A stretch of 64,000 bases of DNA from Microglena sp. YARC. Its lineage: Eukaryota > Chlorophyta > Chlorophyceae > Chlamydomonadales > Chlamydomonadaceae. The position numbers and the translations under genes were made by a program. The notes beneath the pieces are model-generated. The model saw only the letters and a list, made by a program, of their open reading frames with translations, had not been told where the DNA came from and searched no databases. Location of the stretch: the NCBI GenBank assembly GCA_022414725.1, contig CM039462.1, positions 45,322,945 through 45,386,944 on the forward strand. Reading direction: 5' to 3'. Shown here piece by piece: positions 12,040-23,244 of this stretch; the stretch's first letter is position 1, and every line of letters begins with the position of its first letter.

Positions 12040-14583
12040 CTGGTTTAGGATTGATTTTTTTTTATGATCGGAGGACTGTGTGTATTCCGAGTTTGGTTTT
12101 CTCAATATTTCGCTCGTTGGGTTTGACAATTCTCCCGATGATGATCGGGAGGACTGTGGGTATTCTGAGTTTGGTTTTTCTCAATCATAGTCGCATCGTT
12201 GGGTTTGTCAATGCCTCCCGATTATGATCGGAGGACTGTGGTATTCTAAGTTTGGTTTTTCTCAATCATTTGCTCGTGGTTTGACCAATGCTCCCGATTA
12301 TGCTACGGAACTCCCTGTGTATTGCCCGCAATTTGGTTTTTTCTCAATCATTCGCTCGTTGGGTTGGTCAATGCCTCCCGATTATCAATCGGGAGGACTG
12401 TGGGTATTCTGAGTTTGGCGTTTTCTCAATCATTCGCTCGTTGGGTTTGACAATGCTCCGATTTTATGATCGGGAGGACTATGGGTATGCCGAGTACAAA
12501 AAAAAAAAAAAAAATGCCGAGTACATGGTTTCTGAATCATTCGCTCGTTAGGTTTGTCAGTGCTTCCCGATTATGATCGGAAGGACTGATGTGTATTCCG
12601 AATTAAGGTATTTCTCAATCATTCGCTCGTTGGTTTGACAATGCTCCGATTATGATCGGGGTGACATCTGTATATCGATTTGGCTCAATCATTCGCGCGT
12701 TGGCCGTTGTCAATGCTCCCGATTATGATCGGCGAAGGACTATGGGTATTGCCGAGTACAAAAAAAAACAAAAAAAAAAAAAAAAAAAATATGCCGTGTA
12801 CATGTTTTCTGAATCATTAGCTCGTTTGAATTGTCAGTGCTCCCGATTTAATTGATCGGGAGGACTGTGTGTATTCCGAAGTTGGTTTTCTCAATCATTC
12901 GCTCGTTGGGTTTGACAATGCTCCCGATTATGATCGGGAGGACTATGGGTATTCTGAGTTTGGTTTTTCTCAATCATTTGCTCGTTGGTTTTGACAATGC
13001 TCCCGATTATGCTAGGGAGGACTCTGTGTATTCGAATTTGGTTTTTCTCAATCCCATCCGCTCGTTGGGTTTGTCAATTGCTCCCGATTATGATCGGGAG
13101 GACTGTGGGTATTCTGAGTTTGGTTTTCTCAATCATTCGCTCGTTGGGTTGGACAATGCTCCCGATTATGATCGTCGGGAGGACTATGGGTATTGCCGAG
13201 CTACAAAAAAAAAAAAAAAAAAATTCGAGTTACATGTTTTCTGAATCATTCGCTTGTTAGGTATGTCAGTGCTCCCGATTATGATCGGAAGGACCGTGTG
13301 TATTCCGAATTTGGTTTTTTCAATCATTCGCTTGTTGGGTTTGACAATGCTCCCGATTATGATCGGGTGGACTCTGTATATTCCGAATTTAGTTTTTCTC
13401 AATCATTCGCTCGTTGGTTTGTCAATGCTCCCGATTATGATCGGGAGGACTATGGGTATGCCGAGCTACAAAAAAAAAAAAAAAAAAAAATGCCGTGTAC
13501 ATGTTTTAATCATTAGCTCGTTGAATTTGTCAGTGCTCCCGATTAATGATCGGGGAGGACTGTGTGTATCCGAATTTGGTTTCTCAATCATTCGCCTCGT
13601 TGGGTTTGTCAATGCTCCGATTATGATCGGAGGACTGCTGTGTATTCCGAAGTTGGTTTTCTCAATCATTCGCTCGTTGGGTTTTGACAATGCTCCCGAT
13701 TATGATCGGGAGGACTAATGGGTATTCTGAGTTTTTTGGTTTTTCTCAATCATTCGTTCGTTGGTTTTTGACAATACTCCCGATTATGATCGGGAGGACT
13801 ATGGGTTATGCCGAGTAAAAAAAAAAAAAAAAAAATGCCGAGTACATGTTTTCTGAATCATCGCTCGTTGGGTTTGTCAGTGCTCCCGATTATGATCGGG
13901 AGGACTGTGTGTATTCCGAATTAGGTTTTCTCAATCATTCGCTCGTTGGGTTTGACAATGCTCCCGATTATGATCGGGAGGACTGTGGGTATTCTGAGTT
14001 TGGTTTTCTCAATCATTCGCTCGTTGGGTTTGTCAATGCTCCCGATTATGACGGGAGGACTGTGGGTTATTCTGAGTTTGGTTTTTTCTCAATCATTTGC
14101 TCGTTGGTTTTGACAATGCTCCCGATTATGCTAGGGAGGACTCTGTGTATTCCGAATTTGGTTTTCTCAATCATTCGCTCGTTGGCTTGTCAATGCTCCC
14201 GATTATGATCGGAGGACTGTGGTATTTCTGAGTTTGGTTTTCTCAATCATTTGCTCGTTGGGTTTGACAATGCTCCCGATTATGATCGGGAGGACTATGG
14301 GTATGCCGAGTACAAAAAAAAAAAAAAAAAAAAAAAATGACGAGTACATGTTTTCTGAATGATTCGCTCGTTAGGTTTGTCAGTGCTCCCGATTATGATC
14401 GGAAGGACTGCGTGTATTCCAAATTTGGTTTTCTCAATCATTCGCTCGTTGGGTTTGACAATGCTCCCGATTATGATCGGGTGGACTCTGTATATTCCGA
14501 ATTTGGTTTTTCTCAATCATTCGCTCGTTGGGTTTGTCAATGCTCCCGATTATGATCGGGAGGACTATGGGTATGCCGAGTAC

Positions 14584-14615
<32 letters not shown>

Positions 14616-15375
14616 GCCGTGTACATGTTTTCTGAATCATTAGCTCGTTGAATTTGTCAGTGCTCCCGATTATGATCTGGAGGACTGTGTGTATTCCGAA
14701 TTTGGTTTTCTCAATCATTCGCTCGTTGGGTTTGTCAATGCTCCCGATTATGATCGGGAGGACTGTGTGTATTCCGAATTTGGTTTTCTCAATCATTCGC
14801 TCGTTGGGTTTGACAATGCTCCCGATTATGATCGGGAGGACTATGGGTATTCTGAGTTTGGTTTTTCTCAATCATTCGTTCGTTGGTTTTGACAATACTC
14901 CCGATTATGATCGGGAGGACTATGGGTATGCCGAGTAAAAAAAAAAAAAAAAAAATGCCGAGTACATGTTTTCTGAATCATTCGCTTGTTGGGTTTGTCA
15001 GTGCTCCCGATTATGATCGGGAGGACTGTGTGTATTCCGAATTAGGTTTTCTCAATCATTCGCTCGTTGGGTTTGTCAATGCTCCCGATTATGATCGGGA
15101 GGACTATGGGTATGCCGAGTACATGTTTTCTGAATCATTTGCTCGTTGGGTTTGTCAGTGCTCCCGATTATGATCGGGAGGTCTGTGTGTATTCCGAGTT
15201 TTCTTTTCTCAATCATTCGCTCGTTGGGTTTGTCAATGCTCCCGATTATGATCGGGAGGACTGTGAGTATTCCGAAGTTGGTTTTCTCAATCATTCGCTC
15301 GTTGGCTTTAATAATGCTCCCGATTATGATCGGGAGGACTATGGGTATTCTGAGTTTGGTTTTTCTCTATATCTG
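12040..15375 (+). repeat. 78-bp minisatellite with a hairpin in every unit
   Basis: The clean unit at 14720-14880 is 78 bp and contains the palindrome CTCCCGATTATGATCGGGAG plus GCTCGTTGGGTTTG and TTTTCTCAATCATTC. About 40 units are present, some interrupted by A-runs of 15-30 bases. The open frames in this tract (GFVNAPDYDRED-type repeats) are the satellite itself read in different frames. Confidence 0.9.
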
Positions 15376-15439
15376 AATCTGATTTTGAATCTGAATCTGA
15401 ATCTGAATCATTTGCTTTACCAACCTATTTGTCTTCCGC

Positions 15440-15736
15440 ATGGTCTACAATGACAGTACCGTGGAAGTAAAACTCCAATCGGACGGGAAGGATTTGGGAT
15501 GCGGCGTCATGGACGAATGGACCAAGGAGCGCCAAGTGCCAATGAACATCGAAGTCGTTGTTGGTGGACCAAACTTCCATGTTACGGCTACGCACGCTCA
15601 CTGGTTGAGGTTTCGCGGCGAATGCAGGCATATGTGCGGAGCATTCTGGTTGACACTCACCCTTGCGGAAGTCAAGACAGCCCAGTTGCTTGAAGTCACT
15701 AGCATTCGGAGGCCCTTGTCAGGAGCTGGGCTATAA
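15440..15736 (+). CDS. Transposon-internal ORF/exon, unknown function (copy 1)
   Basis: The frame reads VEVKLQSDGKDLGCGVMDEW, then a conserved NIEVVVGGP, HAHWLRFRGECRHMCGA and EVKTAQLLEVTSIRRP. The same peptide is encoded by the inverted copy at about 16265-16547 and by the other transposon copy at about 29170-29430, almost unchanged, which argues it is (or was) coding. It has a Cys/His-rich centre but no family I recognise. It lies just 3' of the 78-bp satellite and 5' of the DUF7869-like gene, so it may be an exon of the element's protein. Ends are uncertain. Confidence 0.45.
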   Translation: MVYNDSTVEVKLQSDGKDLGCGVMDEWTKERQVPMNIEVVVGGPNFHVTATHAHWLRFRGECRHMCGAFWLTLTLAEVKTAQLLEVTSIRRPLSGAGL

Positions 15737-16264
15737 GGAGATAACAATTTGAATACGATGACCTTACAAAGTTGTCGGCGATCTGTCCTCTTCGTTGATT
15801 GTAGGAAGCTGACCTCGTCGCGCCTTTCCTGACTTCTTCGCGGAGGCTGTAGGAAATGTAAAGAGTGCAGAAGTTACGCAATATCCTATCGAAATTGAAA
15901 GCGGCAAGTGCGGTCAGCACACAATGGTTGTTTCGAACGGTGTACATCCCACCGCGTACGTAACATTCAAAATGTACCTGTCAGATTTGAAAATTTAACC
16001 TGAGCCACGGTGCAGCAGTACAGTCCGTTCGATTGCTCTCTTACCGGCGTCAGGTGAAGGCCCTTTTGGTGTACATCGAGGTGACGTCCTCCTGTCGCTA
16101 GGACCAAACTCCTCGAAATCGCTCCTGAGCTTTCCTTCGCATGTCTCAACCCACGCCCTAGTTTCCTCAAGCTCTTTGTCGGCGATAAATTCGCCCTCGC
16201 CGACCCTGACAGGCTTGCTGCGCATTGTCAACCACCAACCCAAGAGCCTGAATGTGAACTGGTA
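15737..16264. other. Spacer between the arms of the internal palindrome
   Basis: Single-copy sequence between the two inverted copies of the internal ORF. No gene seen. Confidence 0.5.
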
Positions 16265-16547
16265 TCCATGATAGGGCTCCTAACATGGGCCTCCGAATGC
16301 TAGTGACTTCAAGCAACTGGGCTGTCTTGACTTCGGCAAGGGTGAGTGTCGACCAGAATGCATCTGCTCCGCACATATGCCTGCATTCGCCGCGAAACCT
16401 CAACCAGTGAGCGTGCGTAGCCGTAACATAGAAGTCTGGTCCACCAACAACGACTTCGATGTTCATTGGCACTTGGCGCTCCTTGGTCCATTCGTCCATG
16501 ACGCCGCATCCCAAATCCTTCCCGTCCGATTGGAGTTTTACTTCCAC
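16265..16547 (-). CDS. Transposon-internal ORF/exon, inverted copy 2
   Basis: Minus-strand copy of the peptide described at 15440-15736. It has a two-residue insertion in the Cys-rich part (MCGADAFW against MCGAFW), and on the far side of the shared segment the frame runs on into about 40 residues absent from the plus copy. It forms one arm of an inverted duplication with 15440-15736. Confidence 0.4.
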
Positions 16548-16599
16548 GGTACTGTCATTGAAGACCCTGCGGAAGACAAATAGGTTGGTAAAGCAAATG

Positions 16600-17470
16600 A
16601 TTCAGATTCAGATTCAGATTCAAAATCAGATTCAGATTTAGAGGAAAACCAAACTCAGAAAACCCATAGTCCTCCAGATCATAATCGGGAGCATTGTCAA
16701 ACCCAACAAGCGAATGATTGAGAAAACCAAATTCGGAATACACACAGTCCTCCCGATCATAATCGGGAGCACTGACAAACCCAACAAGCGAATGATTCAG
16801 AAAACATGTACTCGGCATTTTTTTTTTTTTTTTTTTTACTCGGCATACCCATAGTCCTCCCGATCATAATCGGGAGCATTGTCAAACCCAACGAACGAAT
16901 GATTGAGAAAAACCAAACACAGAATACCCACAGTCCTCCCGATCACAATCGGGAGCATTGACAAACCCAGCGAGCGAATGATTGAGAAAACCAAATTCGG
17001 AATACACATAGTCCTCCCGATCATAATCGGGAGCATTGTCAAACCCAACGAGCGAATGATTGAGAAAACCAAATTCGGAATACACACAGTCCTCCCGATC
17101 ATAATCGGGAGCACTGACAAACCCAACGAGCGAATGATTCAGAAAACATGTACTCGGCATTTTTTTTTTTTTTGTACTCGGCATACCCATAGTCCTCCCT
17201 ATCATAATCGGGAGCATTGTCAAACCCAACGAACGAATGATTGAGAAAAACCAAACTCGGAATACCCACAGTCCTCTTGATCATAATCGGGAGCATTGTC
17301 AAACCCAACGAGCGAATTATTGAGAAAAACCAAACTCAGAATACACACAGTCCTCCCGATCATAATCGAGAGCATTGTCAAACCCAACGAGCGAATGATT
17401 GAGAAAACCAAATTCGGAATACACATAGTCCTCCCGATCATAATTGGGAGCATTGACAAACCCAACGACC
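16600..17470 (-). repeat. 78-bp hairpin minisatellite, inverted block
   Basis: Same unit as 12040-15375 but in reverse orientation, about 11 units with two T-runs. With the first block it makes a large palindrome centred near 16.0 kb. Confidence 0.9.
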
Positions 17471-17570
17471 CTATTCGCTTGAAGTCACCTACTACACTGC
17501 TAGCTGCCAGGCAGATGCCTGGTCACCAGCTGCTAGAGTGGGTGTCGGACCTAAGCCCGGCACCGTTACT

Positions 17571-17641
17571 GATACAGCTATAGGCTGTATCATAACATTC
17601 CCCCCAATCCCAGGAATTCTGGGTACCAGAATTCCTGGGAT
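17571..17641. repeat. Two perfect hairpins
   Basis: GATACAGC and GCTGTATC are separated by 5 bases near 17571-17591. A stronger hairpin at about 17607-17641 has perfect 16-base arms (ATCCCAGGAATTCTGG) around a GTA loop. They lie 100-170 bases upstream of the first recognised exon of the DUF7869-like gene, so a regulatory or transposition role is possible but unproven. Confidence 0.75.
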
Positions 17642-17740
17642 TCCACAACACAAGTCATAAGGAGTAAGCCAGACAAATATTCCCGTGGAGAAGAAAAGTA
17701 GGGGGAAAGCTATCCTAAAACCAGTCAAGGCGTAGGTATG

Positions 17741-20176
17741 ACATCCGTGAAAAACTGTATGAACAGTATCCAAAGCTCTTCTTGCACGCATCTGCTGATG
17801 CAATGGACAACAAGAAGACTAATCTTCCTCAGTCACGCCACTTCTCACATACAAAGAAGACCGCAGGAGGTGAACTTCTAAAGACACGCATCATGTGTGA
17901 GTATAAATACAGCGCATGTAGGACATGTCCTCCCGATCATAATCGGGAGCATACACAGTATTTAAAACTTGAAATGATTACTTAACAAAATAATGCTAAT
18001 ATTCTGACTTCATGTTTCCTTCTATGTTAACTCAGGATTATTCTCCCAGGGAAGAGGCTTCATTGGTTATTGGGCTTTGCCACTCTACTCGCAGTCCATC
18101 AATCTGACTATATCATGCTTCCAACATTTCTTCAACCGGGTCCTTGAAGAAGAGGGGCAGCTTCCACCGTATTGCTTCTTGCAAATGGACAACGCGGCAA
18201 AGGACAACAAGAACGCTTTCATGTTCGCATACTTGTCCTTGTTGGTTGAGATGAACTGGTTTGAGGAAGTGTACGTCCATTTCCTCCCTCCCGGACACAC
18301 ACATAGCAATCTTGACCAAAAGTACTCTGTGATCTCGCAAGGGTTAAAGAACATGGAAGTGTACACCCTGGACCATCTGATGGGCATTGTTGGTAACTTA
18401 TTCAAGAGAATGGGCCCTTACACAAGGCAAGACGTCGTGACCTCCATAGGGGACTTCTCCGCTGTCCTCCTAGACAACGTTTACAAGTTGTTCGGTCATG
18501 GCACTAGCACCGTCAAAGGAGTTAATCGCCGTTTACGCGCATTCAAGATAACGAAAGGTCCCAACGGGAGAGTCGGTAAGAATACTTGATATACTGATAT
18601 TTACAAATTAAATGCTACCGTGCGTGTATGTACTGTCTGCACAATGCTCCCGATTATGCTCGGGAGGAATATGGGTGTGCCATGTCCTCATTGATTTACA
18701 TGTACAGTCTTCAATAGAAATTAAATGATACAAAGGAAGTTGTACCTAGGACCTAGGATGTATTATCCAAGGGATGCTCCCGAGTATAGTCGGGAGGAAT
18801 ATGGGTGTCCTAAATGATTCACTAATATACAATACATGTTTGCACACCAACAATTGCAGGGGTCTATTACAAGGAGTATGACGAGTCAGGATCTTGGAGA
18901 GGACAGTGGGACAATGACGCTGAACCTATTTACGTCCTCCAAGGCTTCCCACTGGTGGACACCAGAACAGTATTTAAGGAAGCCCCCAAGATCAAGATTG
19001 AAGAGCTCGAGAATATCGAGGCAAACTGGGCGGCTGTCTGGAAGACTATTCATAATGAGAAGCCCGGAGGTGACGTCCTTGCAGGCCACATGGCCGATGG
19101 TCCTGTACAAACCGCCGGTGACGACCGTGCAGGACCCGTAGCTGATGTCCGTGTACGACACGCAGCGGAGGACCTTCTAGAGCCAGCAGCCGATGACCAG
19201 CAGCCAATGGATGAACCAGCAGCCGATGGCCCATCCCATGCCCAGTCCTTCAAACATATTGCAGAGAAGCTTCGTGAAACTTGGGAAGCCAGCAATAAGT
19301 GGTGGACTGATTTCTTCAACGTTGAGAAGAGTTATTGGAGCACTCAACCAGATGATGCTGTGACTGGGGAGTACCCGAAAGACCAACATTTTGTCGACTT
19401 CCCATCGGAGTTGTCCGCAACCAGTCGTGTTCTGACACAGTCTGAGAAATCAATGGCCAAGCGCTTGATAGCAGCATTGGATGACTTGTCCATGGATGTG
19501 TCAGACATTTTACCTGCAAGTAACGAGATTGCCAAGACTATGAAGGTCGCACACACTTTGGAGACTAATATGGAAAGGCCAGAGGAGGAGGATGTGTTGT
19601 ACTTATATTCTTCACGGGGACGAAGCCGGATAGAAGAATAGCCTACGAGCCCACTACTGATTTGGTTGTTGGTCATGTCGCTGTGGTCAAGGTACAAATG
19701 GATGACTCTAGCGGATTGAGAGGATGGGACGTGGTGGAGGTCAAATCACTACCAGTGAATGGAGAAGTGGAATGTGTGTATTTAAAGCCCTTGTACTCTG
19801 GGGCTCAGAAGTTGGTGTACACTGAAACACAATACCCAACTTGGCCAGAAGATTGGATGGACCACAAGCTTGTGCCTATTACCGTGGGGTTAGGAGAAAA
19901 GCAACATGGACGGGCGATATTCCCATTGACGCATTTCAATTTAGCTGCGAACCCACCAAGGGTATGAAGATCCAGAGAAAGTACCACACAAGCATGCTCC
20001 TAGCTTGTCAATCCATTGAGAAGGACACCAGGGCAGAGGCTGTGCAATCGGATGGAGACAATGCAGACATTGCTGAGGAGGAGGAGATGGAGGAGGAGGA
20101 AGATGGGGATGGGGACATGGAGGAGGAGAAGGATGAGGAGGAGGAGGACGAGGAGGGGGGGGAGGAGGAGGATTAA
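17741..20176 (+). pseudogene. DUF7869-like transposon protein, multi-exon, frameshifted
   Basis: Exon A (about 17741-17895) encodes SADAMDNKKTNLPQ, the motif I associate with the N-terminal part of DUF7869 proteins. Exon B (18036-18575) encodes QMDNAAKDNKN and FLPPGHTHSNLDQKYS, its central signature. The intron 18576-18859 (GTAAG...TTGCAG) joins exon B to exon C from 18860 in frame. The A/B junction is less certain because the obvious donor gives a stop. Exon C runs to an acidic Glu/Asp tail ending at 20176. Compared with the other transposon copy, exon C has a 5-base insertion near 19615 and lost one G in a G-run near 19888, so it shifts frame twice. The protein may be the element's transposase or an accessory; this is inference. 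Confidence 0.65.
18648..18806. repeat. Satellite-type hairpins inside an intron
   Basis: Two single hairpins (TGCTCCCGATTATGCTCGGG at about 18648 and GCTCCCGAGTATAGTCGGGAG at about 18775, the latter split by one substitution) lie inside the 18576-18859 intron. Each is followed by GAATATGGGTGT. A third (CTCCCGATCATAATCGGGAG) lies at about 17929-17948 in the preceding intron. They are the same hairpin as in the 78-bp satellite. Confidence 0.8.
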
Positions 20177-20230
20177 GATGTTTGACACATAGCCGTTTTT
20201 TACTAAATTAGAAAAATTAAATGAATTATA

Positions 20231-20474
20231 CTTACGATTTTTATTGTAAGATGTAAAAGCTGAATTCTGCCTGCCGACTTATAACCGTCCGCTTTCCCTT
20301 TATTTCTTACAATTATAATTGTAAGACACGAATTGATGTTAACACCTTTTGTTACAAAATATGGCATTTCAACGTTGTAACATTCGCAATCTGTACGTTT
20401 CTCCGTCTTTCAAGCTCATTTCAAGCATATTTTGTCAAAATTGACTACAATCTTACGATTTTTATCGTAAGATT
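20231..20474. repeat. Subterminal palindromes, right end of left transposon
   Basis: Three palindromes: CTTACGATTTTTATTGTAAG at 20231-20250, CTTACAATTATAATTGTAAG (perfect) at 20306-20325, and ATCTTACGAT-TTTT-ATCGTAAGAT at 20450-20473. They lie within 320 bases of the terminus. Subterminal repeats of this kind are typical transposase-binding sites. Confidence 0.8.
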
Positions 20475-20551
20475 GCATTTGAAAAGCATCAAAAGACCCC
20501 CAAAAAGTGATTGTAAGATTGGAAATCCGTTCGGAAGCAGGAACGCCCATT

Positions 20552-22297
20552 ATATCCCACAAGTTGTGTCGGCGTCAACGATTTGGTTGTGGTCTGTCCC
20601 AATCCCAATTGACCCTTATCATTGGCACCGAATACGAAGATGGTATTGTCATTTTTTATATAGGCCGAATGGTTGAAACCAGCCGCGATCTCGACGGACA
20701 AACCGTTGCTAGAGCCTGCGCCTCCACCCGCAAGTACTTGCACCACAGACGTCACAGGTGACGTCTTATTGCCCTGTCCCAATTGACCACGATCATTACG
20801 CCCGAATCCCAGCACTTGCCCATCGTAGCGCGTGAAGAGCGTATGTTCGTGTCCACAAGCAACATCTACCACATTCGAAAGTGTGGAGATGATACCCAAT
20901 AAATTGGCTTGTGGAACGAGGGTAGGAGATGCACCACATTGTCCCTGATCATTCTTACCACAAAGATAAGCGCTACCGTTATTTAGGAGGACAGCTGAAT
21001 GGTACCCGCCAGCAGAAATGGCACGTGCAGACACATTGCTTCCATTCGGCATGAGCATGGGAACGATATTTGCATTGATCACGACATTGGCAGAGGATGC
21101 GCCTCTTCCAAGTTGTCCATTAGCATCGCTTCCTGCACTCACAACGATACCGTTCGATGTCATGTACATTGCATGCGTGTATCCTGCAGCGACAGCAATC
21201 GCATTTGAAACGCCTGCTACAATACTAAAGTTTGAGGTCGTCACATTCGAACCTATACCCAATTGTCCATTGTTGTTCAGACCGGTAGAGATAGCGGTAC
21301 CGTCTGTGCGAACACAGAGAGTGAAGCGTTCACCACACGCTACCAATGCTGCATTAGTGATACCGGGTACTTTGGTGGGTACGTCGATATTGGATGTGTG
21401 TCCCAATCCCAATTGTCCATAATCATTGCGACCGTACATGTACAATTCGCCATTGCGCACGTATGCCGAATGATCTTGTGCAGCACCAGTGAAGAGATAA
21501 GTGGAAACAGTATTTTCCACGACACGCTGGGGAACGACGTAATTGGCCAAATAATTCCAAGAGTATCCGTCGATGGTCATTCCGTTACCGAAAGAAATGA
21601 GGTTACCAGACAAATAAAGATTACGCCATCGTTTATCAGGTGCACCCAGATTCTGTGTCCCATTCACACTAGGGACAATATTAGTGTCGGAAGTGATGAT
21701 ACCACCACCGCCACCGCTACTGAATACCTCTGTACCTTTGTATATATTGGCAGTTTCGGAGATGCGCAAGTTGCCCCTGAGAAGGATATCACCATTACTA
21801 TCGTGCGAGCCGATGCCGTACGTCTGATTGGAAGCTGAGACGGCACTATCGTATGCTGATTTAACCGCTGCAGAACTGGCTGCGACATTGCTACTTGTGG
21901 AAGTGACGATACTTGAGATAGCCGTTCCTCCGAGTGTGTTAAATGTAGCAGATGTTCCATAGATATTTGTTGCATACAGTTTTGCGAACTTCTTTGTTAC
22001 TGTTCCTAATTGTGAGACATTGTCGTTGAGAGGCACGATATTTGAAGATGTTGTGATTTGCGTATTGGCTTGTAAATTGGAAGATGATGAAATGATCGTA
22101 GTATATGCTCCTGCAGCAAATCCTATGACATTACTTGATGCATTGAACATTCCTGTGTCTGTATCTTGTTCAAATGACATCGATGGTGATTCTTTAACAC
22201 CTGGTCGCGATCGCACTCCTTTAATGGGTGCATTATTGCTATATAAGATGTTTGATGTCGAATGTGATTTCGCATAAATTTCAGACAATCGGATCAT
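20552..22297 (-). CDS. Tail-fibre-like/RCC1-repeat chimera, 3' end cut by transposon
   Basis: The start is the ATG at 22297 (MIRLSEIYAKS). Residues 1-255 resemble repetitive fibre or tail proteins of algal large DNA viruses and phages: a TGMFNASSN-type motif, two blocks of the form 'VSQLGTVTKKFAKLYATNIY' and 'NLGAPDKRWRNLYLSGNLIS', and Ser/Asn-rich linkers. From about residue 270 there are six RCC1-type repeats with the signature GRNDYGQLGLG and variants (GLNNNGQLGIG, GSDANGQLGRG, GKNDQGQCG, GRNDRGQLGQG, GANDKGQLGLG), which should make a beta-propeller. RCC1 propellers normally have seven blades; the last is cut where the transposon terminus begins at 20551. The open frame then runs into transposon DNA to 20489. 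It is likely a virion surface or host-recognition protein (inference). Confidence 0.75.
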
Positions 22298-23076
22298 TTT
22301 ATATAGGGGTATCAGTAATCGGTAATCAGAAAAACAATACATGGAAGCTGACACGCTGTGCCTACAGTCGGCGGAACAGTAAAATGAAACATATCAGATG
22401 GAAATAAATGTACAACATCGACGTTAGAAAATTGGCGTTAAGAATGGTCGCTGACTTTTGGGTGTGCTAAAAACTTCTGTGTTTACGAACATCAGTCGTG
22501 TTTGAAGATGAATGAATTGACTAACGGGGGGCTGCTAAAGCCGCCTTGGTGTGTGTGAAGATGAATGAATGGACGAACGGGGGGGCTGCCTGAGAAAGTG
22601 CGTCAAGTGCTCTCGGGTGGCCTCTCGAGCCACAAGTCATATCCGTACACGCGAGTCAGCAGCTCAATTCCACTGTCCCGCTCCGCGAGACCCGCGTCAC
22701 CCCCTTAGAATTCCCATAGTGTTGTCAAGCAGAAGTCTGCTTGCGACGACACATGTTCCCAAACACGTGTGTAATCAAGTCAGAGCTTCATGACCCCTTT
22801 AATCTGAGTGAGTTTAAATAGATACTTGTTTTAAGTGCAGTTTATGTTTACTGCAAATTCTAAGAAAGTGCAGATCAGTTGAATGTAGTGGAGAGTGTGA
22901 TGCATGCTTATGAAAGAGTAAGATAAACACCGGTCAACAAGACTTCTCACTCACCTCACTCAACACCCCACCAAACGAGTATGTTGTTCCTTGGGTTTGT
23001 TTGAGGTCTTGGTATTACTTGGCGACACCAAAGCATAATGGAAATCTTCATCTGTATAAATTCAAATACTTGTACT
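22298..23076. other. Intergenic region with viral-block hairpin
   Basis: It contains the hairpin CAAGCAGAAGTCTGCTTG near 22727 followed by a CGACGACAC box, and CCCCTTTAATCTGAGTGAG near 22795, which recurs at 52853. No gene seen. Confidence 0.55.
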
Positions 23077-23239
23077 AATGGGCGTTCCTGCCTCCCGGCC
23101 GATTTTTTTAAATTTCTAATCAGGATTTAGAGCCTCCCGAACGACTCGCTAGCTTGAGACATCAGCACCAATCACAAATCCGCTCCATACCATGTTTCGC
23201 AACCAGTCAAAATCAGGCCGGGAGGCAGGAACGCCCATT
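23077..23239. mobile_element. MITE, 163 bp, TACT target duplication
   Basis: It starts AATGGGCGTTCCTG and CTCCCGGCCGATTTTT and ends with the reverse complement, CGGGAGGCAGGAACGCCCATT. It is flanked by TACT on both sides (23073-23076, 23240-23243). It inserted 5 bases after the stop codon of the next gene. It is the best preserved member of the family. Confidence 0.88.
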
Positions 23240-23244
23240 TACTG

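Larger units (their letters stand above)
10456..20551 (+). mobile_element. Large inverted-repeat transposon, left copy (left end in gap)
   Basis: The right terminus is ATCCGTTCGGAAGCAG then GAACGCCCATT, ending at 20551 and followed by ATAT, a candidate 4-bp target duplication whose partner is in the gap. The segment is collinear in inverse orientation with 27696-32534: 10456-12050 matches 30230-31830, and 19085-20551 matches 27696-29165. It carries the 78-bp hairpin minisatellite, an internal inverted duplication (15.4-17.5 kb) and a multi-exon gene with a DUF7869-like domain. 4-bp target duplications are known for families such as Sola and some Academ elements. I could not assign the superfamily. 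Confidence 0.85.

Noticed and set aside
12040..15375. CRISPR-like array of palindromic repeats
   Set aside because: Units are contiguous 78-bp satellites with no unique spacers, inside a eukaryotic transposon with introns.
12224..15453. Many open frames of GFVNAPDYDRED / LTMLPIMIGRT type
   Set aside because: They are the 78-bp satellite translated in different frames (78 is a multiple of 3), not genes.
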